This document shows, piece by piece, positions 25,644 through 34,354 of a DNA stretch of 64,000 nt (its first letter is position 1; every line of letters begins with the position of its first letter). Under the pieces are notes generated by a model. It was not told where the DNA came from and did no database searches. It worked only from the letters and a program-made list of their open reading frames with translations. Source of the stretch: Microbispora sp. H13382. Lineage in GTDB: Bacteria > Actinomycetota > Actinomycetes > Streptosporangiales > Streptosporangiaceae. The DNA lies in the NCBI RefSeq assembly GCF_014161445.1, contig NZ_JABBXA010000002.1:666351-730350 (forward strand), in the 5' to 3' direction. Both the position numbers and the translations under genes were made by a program.

Positions 25644-26573
25644 ATGGACTTCCGGCTACTCGGTGAGACGGCGGTGCTGGCGGACGACGGCACGTCACTC
25701 GATCTCGGCCACAGAAAGCAGCGTGTGGTGCTCGGCGCGCTGATGCTCAGGGCAGACAAGACCATCGACATCGAGCAGCTCATCGACGCGATCTGGCCGG
25801 AGACCGCGAACAGGCGCGTCGCCGTGTGCAGCCTGCACGCGTACGTGTCCAAGCTGCGCCGGATCCTCGAGCCGGGTACGGAGCGACGCGGCGACTACGA
25901 GATCATCGCCAGGCGTCCGAAGGGCTACCGCCTGACCGTCCGGCAGGAGTGCCTGGACATCGGACGGGTGCACATCCTGGCGCGGGAGGGCCGCAGGCTC
26001 TTCGCCGCGGGCCACAGCGCGCAGGCGTCGGCCGAGCTGCGTAAGGCACTCGCCGAGTGGCGCGGTGAGCCGCTGGAGGATTTTCCCGACGGGCCATGGA
26101 TCCGCGACGAGGCGCACTACCTGGCCGAGTTGCACAGGGGCCTCATCGAGGACGCGGCGGAGGCGGATCTGGCACAGGGGCTCGGCCCTGCGCTGGTCCC
26201 CGAACTGGGACGGCTGCTGGCGGCCTTCCCGCACCGGGAACGGCTGCGTGCGCTCACCGCGCACGCGCTCTACCAGGCGGGCCGGCAGGCGGACGCGCTG
26301 TCCCTCATCGCCGAAGGACGCAGGCAGATGGTCGAGGCCTTCGGGCTCGACCCCGATGCCCGCATCCGCCTGATGGAGGATCGGATCCTGCGCCAGGATC
26401 CCTCGCTCACCCCGCGGCAGGTAGTGCGGCTGCACGGCAACAGCCGTGCGAGGGTGCGGCGTCAGGCGACCACCAGGCTCACTCCGAAGGTGTCGGCGAC
26501 ATCGCCACAGACGGACACTCTGCCAACGAGGAAAGGGGCGCTGTCATATGTCACTACCTGTTCCATCCCATGA
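25644..26573 (+). CDS. SARP-family transcriptional regulator
   Basis: 309 residues with the two-domain SARP layout: OmpR-like winged helix (DFRLLGETAVLADDGTSLDLG, then QLIDAIWPE and AVCSLHAYVSKLRRIL, about 1-95) and a bacterial transcriptional activation domain to about 250 (LRALTAHALYQAGRQADALSLIAEGRRQM). Such proteins switch on specialised-metabolism clusters. The ATG at 25644 follows GGAGG; an upstream ATG at 25632 is possible. The last 26 bases overlap the next gene, suggesting co-translation with the second cupin. Confidence 0.9.
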   Translation: MDFRLLGETAVLADDGTSLDLGHRKQRVVLGALMLRADKTIDIEQLIDAIWPETANRRVAVCSLHAYVSKLRRILEPGTERRGDYEIIARRPKGYRLTVRQECLDIGRVHILAREGRRLFAAGHSAQASAELRKALAEWRGEPLEDFPDGPWIRDEAHYLAELHRGLIEDAAEADLAQGLGPALVPELGRLLAAFPHRERLRALTAHALYQAGRQADALSLIAEGRRQMVEAFGLDPDARIRLMEDRILRQDPSLTPRQVVRLHGNSRARVRRQATTRLTPKVSATSPQTDTLPTRKGALSYVTTCSIP

Positions 26574-27114
26574 TGTCGTGGTGGTACGAGAGGCGGAGAC
26601 CGAGATCCTCACAGTCGCCCAGGTGACCGGGCGACTGTATGCCGACAGCAGTCAGGTTGGGGGAGCTCTCAGCGCTCAGCGGATCACCCTCGGGCAGGGA
26701 GCCTCGGGAGCGTCGCCGCACCATCACACCAGGGCCAGCGAGCTCTTCTACGTCCTGCAGGGGGCGGCCGAGATCCTCACCGGAGATCGCGTCCTCACGG
26801 CGGAGCAGGGAGACCTGGTCGTGGTCCCACCCCGCGCCGTCCATGCCTTCGCCGCCGCCCCCGGAACCGAGGCCGATCTGCTGATCGTCGTCACGCCCGG
26901 AATCGAGCGCTTCGAGTACTTCCGCCAACTGCAGCGCGTCGCCAAGGGCGAGGCCGCCTTGGAGAGCATCCTCGACACCCAGGACCTCTACGACAACCAC
27001 TTCGACGAAAACCAGGTCTGGCAGCAGCACCTGCTCCGGCGCGCACGACCCTTCCCTGTGTCCGTCAGCTCACGCGGTGCGGACGAGGGACCTGGGCGAA
27101 TGTCGAGAGCCTGA
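26548..27114 (+). CDS. Second cupin-domain protein
   Basis: 188 residues with a cupin barrel: SPHHHTRASELFYVLQGAAEILTGD (about 53-77) gives the His-x-His and glutamate ligands, and GDLVVVPPRAVHAFAA gives the second histidine. The C-terminal 60 residues are helical. The start lies within the end of the SARP-type gene. Its last 50 bases overlap the tail of the HxlR gene on the other strand. It is similar in kind, but not in close sequence, to the cupin at 25118. Confidence 0.88.
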   Translation: MSLPVPSHDVVVVREAETEILTVAQVTGRLYADSSQVGGALSAQRITLGQGASGASPHHHTRASELFYVLQGAAEILTGDRVLTAEQGDLVVVPPRAVHAFAAAPGTEADLLIVVTPGIERFEYFRQLQRVAKGEAALESILDTQDLYDNHFDENQVWQQHLLRRARPFPVSVSSRGADEGPGRMSRA

Positions 27115-27751
27115 ACCACCGTGGCAGAGCGCGGCGTAGCGCCTCCGGGCCGTGCACCTCGACAGCGCCGGAGCGGAGGGCGTCGGACCAGGTGAGATCG
27201 CCACGCCAGATCTCGGTCATCCGCCGCAGGCCCACGGTCACCTGCACCGTCAGCGGATAGCCGGGATCGTCGTCGCATACGTCGACATCGCCGGGAGTGA
27301 TGACCATCCACCAGTCGCGGGTGTGCACCGGGGCGTCGGGAAAGGTGAACTGCACCACCGTCCGCTGTTCGGGGATGACGTCGTGGTCGACGTTTCGGTG
27401 CATGTCCCACAGCAGCAGATGTGGATCGAGGTCCTCGTCGCCGAGCTCCGGAATCCAGCGGATGCCCCAGGCGCCCAGTGCCTCCACTATCGGCTGCAGT
27501 TCCTGCCCGGCCGGGGTGAGCAGGTAACGCACCCGGTTGCCGTCGGGACGGCGCTCCAGAACACCGGCCCGCTCCAGCCGGTTGAGCCGCCTCGACAGCA
27601 GAGAGGGGGACATCCTCGGCACCCCGCGGCGCAGCTCGTTGAAGTGCCGGCTTCCGGTGACCAGCTCCCGGATGATGAGGAGCGTCCAGCGCTCGTCGAG
27701 TAGCTCCATCGCCTTCGCGACAGGACAGAATTGTCCGTACGAGGATCCCAC
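27065..27751 (-). CDS. Second HxlR-family regulator
   Basis: 228 residues. The winged helix reads YGQFCPVAKAMELLDERWTLLIIREL, then VPRMSPSLLSRRLNRLERAGVLE; the C-terminal half (WDMHRNVDHDVIPEQRTVVQF onward) matches the extension of the HxlR protein at 14949. The early cysteine (QFCPV) is conserved between the two. The GTG start is 87 bases from the divergent acyl-CoA dehydrogenase start, with a candidate palindrome between. The tail overlaps the second cupin gene. Confidence 0.9.
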   Translation of the reverse strand: MGSSYGQFCPVAKAMELLDERWTLLIIRELVTGSRHFNELRRGVPRMSPSLLSRRLNRLERAGVLERRPDGNRVRYLLTPAGQELQPIVEALGAWGIRWIPELGDEDLDPHLLLWDMHRNVDHDVIPEQRTVVQFTFPDAPVHTRDWWMVITPGDVDVCDDDPGYPLTVQVTVGLRRMTEIWRGDLTWSDALRSGAVEVHGPEALRRALPRWFRLSTFAQVPRPHRVS

Positions 27752-27788
27752 GCCGATCAGCGTAACCCTGAGACGAAATCACCAGGTG

Positions 27789-27803
27789 GTACAAATCTCG
27801 TAC
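27789..27803. promoter_or_regulatory. Candidate HxlR operator
   Basis: GTAC-N7-GTAC sits in the AT-richer 87-base space between the HxlR gene and the acyl-CoA dehydrogenase gene. Symmetry beyond the four outer bases is partial. Location matches the palindrome at the other HxlR gene, though the sequence differs. Confidence 0.4.
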
Positions 27804-27838
27804 TAGGGGAGGGCGTCCGGCGTTCTTACTGTCGATTC

Positions 27839-28990
27839 ATGACGTTCACGATCAACCCGATTCAGCACGACGCCGACGTGGTCGCACTGGCCGCCGAGGT
27901 CGGCCTGAAATGCGCGCCGAGCGAGGCGGAACACGACCTGAACGCGTCCTTCGTCGCCGAGGGCTACCGGGCGATGCAGGATCGCGGTTACCTGCGGCTG
28001 GCCGTACCCACGGAATTCGGCGGCCTGGGTGCCGCACTGCGTCAGGTGGTGCTGGCCGAGGGCGAGCTCGCCCGTCATGCCGGATCGGCCGCGCTGGCCT
28101 CCGCCATGCACCTCTACATGACCCTCGTCCAGTGCTGGCGGCACCGCCGGGGCGCGCCGGACGCCGAAGGCGCGTTGCGCCGGATCGCCGCCGACGGCCT
28201 GATCATGGCCACCAGCGGTGGATCGGACTGGGTGTGCCCGACGACGACGGCCGTCGAGGTCGACGGCGGGTACCGGTTCACCGGACGGAAGTCGTTCTGC
28301 TCGCAGGCGCCGGTCGCCCACGTCATCTCCACCTCGGCCGTGCTCGGGGAGCCCGGACCCGACGCCGAGGTGCTGCACGCGGGAGTACCTCTGTCCAGCC
28401 CCGGCGTGTCGCTGGTCGAGACCTGGGACACGCTCGGCATGCGTGGCACCGGCAGCCATGATCTCGTGTTCGACGACGTGTTCGTTCCGGCGGACAAGAT
28501 CCTCGGTCGCCGGCCGTACGGAAAGCTCGCGGGCCCGCTGCTGGTCGCCGCCATCCACTTCGCGCCCGTCGTGAGCGCGGTGTATCTGGGCATAGCGCGG
28601 GGGGCGTACGACGAGGCGCTCCGCGTCCTCGGCGCGCGTGCCGGAGACCCGGCTCCGGCGGTGGTACGTCAGCTGGGAGAGATGGACGCCCGCCTGCGGG
28701 TGGCCTGGTGGGCGCTGCTCGCCGCCGTCGAAGAAGTCGGGGACGATCCGCCGGCGGACGAGCCGACCTTGATCACGCTGATGGTGGCCAAGCGGCACGC
28801 CGTGTGTGAGGCGAAGGCCATCGTCGACCTCGCCCTTGACGTCGTGGGAGGTTCCGCCTTCTTCCGAACCTCTCCCTTGGAACGGGCATACCGGGACGTT
28901 CGCGGCGGTCCGTTCCACCCCCTCACGCCCGAGGCGACCTTGGCTCTGGCCGGCACCGCCGCACTGGCCGACGCGCGGCGTACATCGTGA
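27839..28990 (+). CDS. Acyl-CoA dehydrogenase-family protein
   Basis: 383 residues. Features: the N-terminal helical domain with YLRLAVPTEFGGLGAALRQVVLAEGELARHAGS, the central beta domain with ATSGGSDWVCPTTTAVEVDGGYRFTGRKSFCSQAP and TWDTLGMRGTGSHDLVFDDVFVP, and the C-terminal helical bundle ending VVGGSAFFRTSPLERAYRDVRGGPFHP. This is the flavin-dependent dehydrogenase fold; the relatives with GYRFTGRKSFCS include monooxygenase-like members that act on small aromatics. The ATG at 27839 is supported by the start of homology. Expression is probably controlled by the divergent HxlR protein. Confidence 0.9.
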   Translation: MTFTINPIQHDADVVALAAEVGLKCAPSEAEHDLNASFVAEGYRAMQDRGYLRLAVPTEFGGLGAALRQVVLAEGELARHAGSAALASAMHLYMTLVQCWRHRRGAPDAEGALRRIAADGLIMATSGGSDWVCPTTTAVEVDGGYRFTGRKSFCSQAPVAHVISTSAVLGEPGPDAEVLHAGVPLSSPGVSLVETWDTLGMRGTGSHDLVFDDVFVPADKILGRRPYGKLAGPLLVAAIHFAPVVSAVYLGIARGAYDEALRVLGARAGDPAPAVVRQLGEMDARLRVAWWALLAAVEEVGDDPPADEPTLITLMVAKRHAVCEAKAIVDLALDVVGGSAFFRTSPLERAYRDVRGGPFHPLTPEATLALAGTAALADARRTS

Positions 28991-29240
28991 TCGTTGTCCT
29001 TCTCGCCGAGATCACACGGCCCTGCCGGTTGCGGCCGGCGGTCCACCGATCAGGGTCTTGACCTGCAACTTCCGAGTCGGAGGTGGCGCGATGAGGGGGA
29101 ACATGTACCGGCAGGCCTCGCGCTCAAGTGGGTGCGTGGCCTGTCGGCTGAATGCTCTTGGTAGCGGTGGAGCGGCATGCGTTCGCTCATCCCGATGAAC
29201 CGATACTCCGGATCGCGTCGGTGCGTCATGATCGGATGCG

Positions 29241-29773
29241 ATGAGCAGCAGTGGAGGGGACTCCGATCCTGCCACGGCCTCCGTCTACGCCGAGATCGCT
29301 CATCGCCTCGGCTGGCTGGAGCTGGATCGGGCGCTGCCGGCGGCGGAGTTCCAGCGGTTGAGCGCCCACATCGGCGAGTGGGTGGCGCGGGACCGCACGT
29401 TGTCCGAGGTTCTTGAGACGTTCGGGCCCCCGTCGCTGTGGGTCGGCGGAACCAACCCGTTCTACTCCAAGACCCTCGCCTACGTCACCGCCGATCGCGA
29501 CGACGACGTGATCTGCCTTCACCTGTGGAACGCCTTCGCGAACACCGCACCCGACACCGGTTTGCGGGGCGTCCACCCCGAACCGGTGGTGCGCGCCGTA
29601 CGTCATCGGCCAGGCCCTTTTCCCGGCGCCTTCTCCTTCACGCCCGAGGGCCTGCGCCGCAGGCCCGGCGCCGACCAGCACAGTCCGCTCAGGCCGGCCG
29701 CTGGATCTTTCACGGTGACCGCGCCCGATACGCCTCCGGGGTGTCCGGCGGCCGTCCAGATGCCGTCAGGTAA
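29241..29773 (+). pseudogene. Frameshifted gene, unknown N-terminal domain
   Basis: From an ATG at 29241 the first 140 or so codons read as a natural protein (VYAEIAHRLGWLELDRALPA, then WVGGTNPFYSKTLAYVT and CLHLWNAFANTAPDTG). After about 29690 this frame turns to unlikely composition, while the frame two bases over reads AGRWIFHGDRARYASGVSGG and stops at 29773. FHGD.AR.ASGV recalls a small domain found in actinobacterial proteins (DUF7710-like, from memory). A frameshift and a shortened end are the simplest reading. The neighbouring gene on the right is intact. Confidence 0.5.
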
Positions 29774-29874
29774 CCGTCCTCGCCGACGAGTCGGCCGGAA
29801 GTACGATCTCGGGCGCTGCGGACCCTGCTTTCGACCGATGCCGTCCCCCTGGGGGCCCTGCAGGATGAGGCCCC

Positions 29875-30954
29875 ATGCCACGCGAAGAACTCCCCCAGGA
29901 TTCGCCGCCCAAGGGCCCGGCCCGCCATCCCGGTCATCGTCTTCCATACGAAGGGCCCGCCTCCGCCGATCGGCCCCAGGCCGCTGCGCTCTCCTCGGGC
30001 CGGCCCCGGATCATCGCGCTCGACGTACTGCGCGGGTTCACGCTGTGCGAGATCCTGCTCGCCAACATCCAGCTGATAGCCAACGGCGGCACCGCCGTTG
30101 CGACGCAGCCCATGGGGAACTGGGACCCCTGGCTCGGGCTCCCGATCTTTTCCCTGTTGTTCGGCATCGGGTTCTCGCTGTTGCTGGACTCCGCCGCGAA
30201 CCGCGTCCTCCGGCCACGGCTGGTCCTGCTGCGCCGGCTTCTGGCGCTGCTCGCGATCGGGCTGGTGCATATGTTGCTGTGGCCGGGTGAAATCCTGACC
30301 AAGTACGCCATCGTCGGCATGCTGGTGTTGCTGCCCTCGAGCTGGCTGCCGCGGTGGGCCGTGGCCGGCCTCTCCGCCGTGCTCGTGACGGTGGCGATGA
30401 TCGGCGGGGGTGGGCCCCTGCTGATCGCCGGACTGTTCCTGCTGGGCTCGGCACTGGTCCGATACGGGGTGATCGAGCAGATCGAGCAGTCCACCCGAGG
30501 GCCGGTCCTGCTGGGCCTGGTCTTCGCGGCGGGACTCGCCTCTGCCCTGTGGGTACAGGCGAGCATGCGGGCCGTAGGGGCCACGACGCAGCTGCCTTTC
30601 ATGTCTACTCTGGCTGATCTGCTACTCGCCGGTGTGTATGTGTGCGTCCTGTTGATCCTGCTCAGAACGCCGCTGCGACCGGCGCTGCAGTTCGTCTTCG
30701 CGCCACTGGGCCGGATGGCACTGACCAATTATCTGACCGCCACACTCCTCGTGCTGGCGGCCGGTCGCGTCCTCGGCCTGCCGATCGGCCAATCGTTGCC
30801 GGCGGCGTTCCAGGCCGCGGGAATCATTCTCACGGCCCAGTGGCTGATGTCCACTCTCTGGCTTCGCCGCTACCGCCAGGGCCCCGTCGAGTGGCTCTGG
30901 CGCTGGGCCACCTGGGCCCACCGCCCGCCCCTCAACCGGGGCAGGACCCCATGA
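29875..30954 (+). CDS. DUF418-family membrane protein
   Basis: 359 residues with about nine membrane helices. It opens with the DUF418/YeiB hallmark RIIALDVLRGFTLCEILLANIQ after a 40-residue polar N-terminus, continues with LPIFSLLFGIGFSLLLD and has the C-terminal FAPLGRMALTNYLTATLLV. YeiB-like proteins are related to membrane acyltransferases; the substrate is unknown. The ATG at 29875 gives an unusually polar N-terminal extension. A start closer to the first helix is possible but I see no better ribosome site. Confidence 0.85.
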   Translation: MPREELPQDSPPKGPARHPGHRLPYEGPASADRPQAAALSSGRPRIIALDVLRGFTLCEILLANIQLIANGGTAVATQPMGNWDPWLGLPIFSLLFGIGFSLLLDSAANRVLRPRLVLLRRLLALLAIGLVHMLLWPGEILTKYAIVGMLVLLPSSWLPRWAVAGLSAVLVTVAMIGGGGPLLIAGLFLLGSALVRYGVIEQIEQSTRGPVLLGLVFAAGLASALWVQASMRAVGATTQLPFMSTLADLLLAGVYVCVLLILLRTPLRPALQFVFAPLGRMALTNYLTATLLVLAAGRVLGLPIGQSLPAAFQAAGIILTAQWLMSTLWLRRYRQGPVEWLWRWATWAHRPPLNRGRTP

Positions 30955-31110
30955 GCTCGGCTTCATCTGCCGGGACGACTCCGAACGATCAGCAGGACGG
31001 CGGTCCGACGCAGGGTCTGGCATCGAACCAGCCGTAAGTACGATCGCCGACGGTGCGAATCGTGCCTTCGGCTGGTGACCCGGGGTGGCGCCGCTCTCGA
31101 CGATGGATCC

Positions 31111-32022
31111 ATGTCGGAAGAGGAATCCGTCCCTGTGCTGCGAGCCGAGGGATTGACGAAAAGGTACGGCCGCCGGGAGGCGTTGAGCGGGGTCGATCTG
31201 AACGTTCCGGCCGGTCGCGTCGTCGGTCTGGTCGGCCCGAACGGGGCCGGCAAATCGACGCTGCTGAATCTGGCCTGCGGGCTGCAGGAGCCGACGTCGG
31301 GCTCGTTGCGCGTTCTGGGGTCCCGTCCGGCGGCGAGTGCCGCGCACCTGGCCCGGGTGGGGTTCGTGGCGCAGAACACACCGGTATATCCGTCGTTCAG
31401 CGTGGCCGACCACCTTCGTCTGGGCGCGCGCCTGAACCCGTCGTGGGACCAGGGCCTGGCCGAGCGGCGCATCACGCAGGTCGGGCTCGACCCGGGCCAG
31501 AAGGCGGGACGGCTGTCGGGCGGTCAGCGCGCACAGCTGGCGCTGACGATCGCCGCCGCCAAGCGCCCCGAGCTGTTGATCTTCGACGAGCCGGCCGCCG
31601 CGCTGGACCCGCTGGCCCGCCAGGGGTTCCTGGTGAGCCTGCTGGAGTTCGTCGCCGAACTCGGCGCCAGCGCGGTGCTGTCATCGCATCTGCTCAGTGA
31701 TATCGAGCAGGCATGCGACCACCTCATCGTGCTGTGCGACTCGCGGATCCAGGTCGCCGGCGAGGTCCGGGACCTGCTGGCCGCCCACCACCGGCTGGTC
31801 GCGCCCCGCGGCGAGCTCGACCGGCTGCCCGCCGGGGTCGAGGTCATTCGTACCGAGCACCACGCCCGGTCCAGCAGCGCCGTGGTGCGCACCGACCTCC
31901 CGCCGTCGGAGATCCCGTTCCGGGCCGAGCCGGTCACGCTCGAAGAGCTGGTGCTCGGTTACATGTGGCGGGCGACCGCGCCCGTCGCCGTGGCCGGGGA
32001 GGAGGCGCGATGTTCTGGTTGA
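31111..32022 (+). CDS. ABC transporter ATP-binding protein
   Basis: About 303 residues. Walker A GPNGAGKST (about 44-52), signature LSGGQRAQLAL, Walker B LLIFDEPAAALDPLAR, and the switch in SSHLLSD. The C-terminal 80 residues match the extension of drug- or lantibiotic-exporter ATPases. It overlaps the permease gene by 13 bases and forms an exporter with it. GTG at 31075 is an alternative start. A histidine kinase and response regulator follow. Confidence 0.93.
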   Translation: MSEEESVPVLRAEGLTKRYGRREALSGVDLNVPAGRVVGLVGPNGAGKSTLLNLACGLQEPTSGSLRVLGSRPAASAAHLARVGFVAQNTPVYPSFSVADHLRLGARLNPSWDQGLAERRITQVGLDPGQKAGRLSGGQRAQLALTIAAAKRPELLIFDEPAAALDPLARQGFLVSLLEFVAELGASAVLSSHLLSDIEQACDHLIVLCDSRIQVAGEVRDLLAAHHRLVAPRGELDRLPAGVEVIRTEHHARSSSAVVRTDLPPSEIPFRAEPVTLEELVLGYMWRATAPVAVAGEEARCSG

Positions 32023-33029
32023 ACTGGCGGCAGTTTCGTCTCCAGGCGCTCGTCGGCGCCCTGGGGCTCGCCCTGGTCGCCGTGTACCTGCTGTACCTGG
32101 GCATGGACATCCGGGACGCCTACGACGCCTACCGGTCCCGGTGCACCGGCCCCGCCGGCTGCGCGCAGGCCGGCAGCCAGTTCCAAAGCGCCTACAAGAA
32201 CACGCTGCTGTTTCTCGCCGGCGGTCTCGGGCTGATCCCCGTCATCATCGGGATGTTCTGGGGTGCGCCGCTGATCGCGCGGGAACTGGAACTCGGCACC
32301 CATCGGCTGGTGTGGAACCAGAGTGTGACCCGCCGCCGCTGGCTCATCGGCAGGATGGCGTTCGTCGGCGTGGCCGCGATGGTCCTGACGGGCCTGATCG
32401 CCCTGCTGCTCACCTGGGCGGCCTCCCCGTACGACCATGTCGCCTCCGACCGGTTCGGCACGGTGGAGTTCGGTGCCCGCAACATCGCTCCGATCGGCTA
32501 CGCCTTCCTCGCCTTCGCCCTCGGCACCATCGTCGGCCTGCTGGTGCGCCGGACGCTGCCGGCGATGGCCATCACGGGCGTGGTCTTCCTCGTCGTCCAG
32601 TTCGCCGTGCCGAACCTGGTGCGGCCGCATCTCATGGCGCCGGAGACGGCGTCCCTGCCGATGACCGCGCAGGCCATCAATCAGGCCAAGAACTTGGGCA
32701 GCATCACCGGCGCCCCGGTCATCGGCGGCCTGCGGGTTCCCGGCGCCCCCGACGCGTGGATCAGCCAGACCAGCCCTATGCGCACCGCCGACGGGCGAAC
32801 GGTGGACGAGAGCACGTTCAACGAATGCCTCAACGCCCCGTCCAAGACGGGCGCCGGCGGCACGTTCGGTGACGCCGCGGTGTGCCTGTCCGAACTCGAC
32901 CTGCACGTTGACATCGAGTACCAGGCCGCCAGCCGGTACTGGTCGTTCCAACTGGCCGAAACCGGGCTCTATCTGCTGGCGGGCGCGCTCCTCACCGCCA
33001 TCGCTGTGCGGCGCGTCAGACGCGCCTGA
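32010..33029 (+). CDS. ABC-2-type transporter permease
   Basis: 339 residues with six predicted membrane helices (VGALGLALVAVYLLYLG at the start, GLGLIPVIIGMFWGAPLIA, then VGVAAMVLTGLIALLLTWA, ITGVVFLVVQFAV and a final C-terminal helix). A 90-residue exported loop between helices 5 and 6 has three cysteines. The opening MFWLNWRQFRLQ is typical of ABC-2 exporter permeases paired with this ATPase type. GGAGG lies five bases before the ATG. The substrate is unknown; adjacency to a two-component system suggests stress- or antibiotic-induced export. Confidence 0.9.
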   Translation: MFWLNWRQFRLQALVGALGLALVAVYLLYLGMDIRDAYDAYRSRCTGPAGCAQAGSQFQSAYKNTLLFLAGGLGLIPVIIGMFWGAPLIARELELGTHRLVWNQSVTRRRWLIGRMAFVGVAAMVLTGLIALLLTWAASPYDHVASDRFGTVEFGARNIAPIGYAFLAFALGTIVGLLVRRTLPAMAITGVVFLVVQFAVPNLVRPHLMAPETASLPMTAQAINQAKNLGSITGAPVIGGLRVPGAPDAWISQTSPMRTADGRTVDESTFNECLNAPSKTGAGGTFGDAAVCLSELDLHVDIEYQAASRYWSFQLAETGLYLLAGALLTAIAVRRVRRA

Positions 33030-33085
33030 CGCGATCAGGCTCTCTGATTCTCGTCCCGGCTGCCGATTCCGAAACGAGGTCCCTC

Positions 33086-34354
33086 ATGCCGCTTGCGGGC
33101 GCCGCCCGGCCGGCCTTAGCAGAAGAGATGGAACGCAACCGCGACGTGCCAGGCGCCGTCCTGCAGGACAGCGTGGCCGGACGGCGCGTCGATAGGCTGA
33201 CCGGCGTGACCGTTGCCGAGGGATGGGGCCGGGTAGCCTCCGTGGCCGGGCTCGGCGCCGTTCTGCTGGCGGCGATCGCGGTGCAGGCCGCCGCCATCGC
33301 ACAGAGCTGGGGCTCCTGGTACTGGACGCCGGGCAGCGTCTGCGCGGCGGTGGTGTGCGTGCCGGCGTTGCTGGGGCTGCGCCGGCCGCTCTGGCCGGCG
33401 GTCGCGGGGCTCGGCGCCGCGGTGGCGGCCATCGTGGCCACCCGCGTGGCCGGCCCTGACCTTCCCGCCGAACCCAGCCCGGCCATGACCCTGGGGTTGG
33501 CGGTGCTGACCGGCTCCGCGCTCCGGGCCCTTGCGCCGGTACCGGCCGGTGCCATCGCGGCCGCCGGGCCTGTCGTGATCATCGCCGGTCAGCTCGCCGC
33601 CGGGCCGCCGTCCGCCGGTCTCCCGGCGGTGACGGCACTGGACGGCTTGGTCTGGCTGGCCGGCGTCGGGGCCGGGCTGACGCTGCGGACGTTGGACGCG
33701 CGAGCGTCGGCCGCCGCCGAACGGGTGCGCCGGGCCGAACGGCTGGAGCTGGCCCGGGAACTGCACGACGTCGTGGCCCACCACATCACCGGCATGGTCG
33801 TCCAGGCGCAGGGCGTCCAGGTGGTCGCGCGACGGAACCCCGAGCAGGTGACCGATTACCTCAGCGAGATGGAGACCGCCGGCATCGAGGCCCTGGCCGC
33901 GATGCGCCGCGTCGTCGGGCTGCTGCGCGACGCCGACGACGCCGCACCGGCGTCCCCCGGGCCGGAGCGGCTCGGCGCGCTGATCGAGCGTTTCGGCAGG
34001 AAGGGCCCGGCGGTGCGGCTGAGCCTGCCGGACGGGGATGCCACGTGGCCGCCGGAGGTGACCAGCACCGTCTACCGCATCGTCCAGGAGGCGCTGACCA
34101 ACGTGCTGCGGCACGCGCCCAGGGCCCGCTCCGTCACGGTCACCGTCGAGCAGAACCCGCAGGACGTCACCGTCGAGGTCACCGACGACGCCCCGGCGGC
34201 CCCGGCCAGGCCCGGTCATCGCGGCGGCTACGGTCTGATCGGCATGCGCGAACGCGTCGAGACGCTCGGCGGCTCGCTGCGCGCCGGACCACGGCCCGGT
34301 GCCGGCTGGTCGGTGCGGGCGACCCTGCCCGCCCCCACCAGGAAGCCACGATGA
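33086..34354 (+). CDS. NarL-type sensor histidine kinase
   Basis: 422 residues. Five or six membrane helices in the first 190 residues, then the HisKA_3 dimerisation box LARELHDVVAHHITGMVVQAQ (phosphorylated histidine about 228), and a HATPase domain with STVYRIVQEALTNVLRHAP, VTDDAP and GYGLIGMRERV. It lacks a large extracellular domain, so the signal is probably perceived in the membrane. GAGG precedes the ATG at 33086; ATG 33128 and GTG 33206 are alternatives. The stop overlaps the response regulator start. Confidence 0.93.
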   Translation: MPLAGAARPALAEEMERNRDVPGAVLQDSVAGRRVDRLTGVTVAEGWGRVASVAGLGAVLLAAIAVQAAAIAQSWGSWYWTPGSVCAAVVCVPALLGLRRPLWPAVAGLGAAVAAIVATRVAGPDLPAEPSPAMTLGLAVLTGSALRALAPVPAGAIAAAGPVVIIAGQLAAGPPSAGLPAVTALDGLVWLAGVGAGLTLRTLDARASAAAERVRRAERLELARELHDVVAHHITGMVVQAQGVQVVARRNPEQVTDYLSEMETAGIEALAAMRRVVGLLRDADDAAPASPGPERLGALIERFGRKGPAVRLSLPDGDATWPPEVTSTVYRIVQEALTNVLRHAPRARSVTVTVEQNPQDVTVEVTDDAPAAPARPGHRGGYGLIGMRERVETLGGSLRAGPRPGAGWSVRATLPAPTRKPR

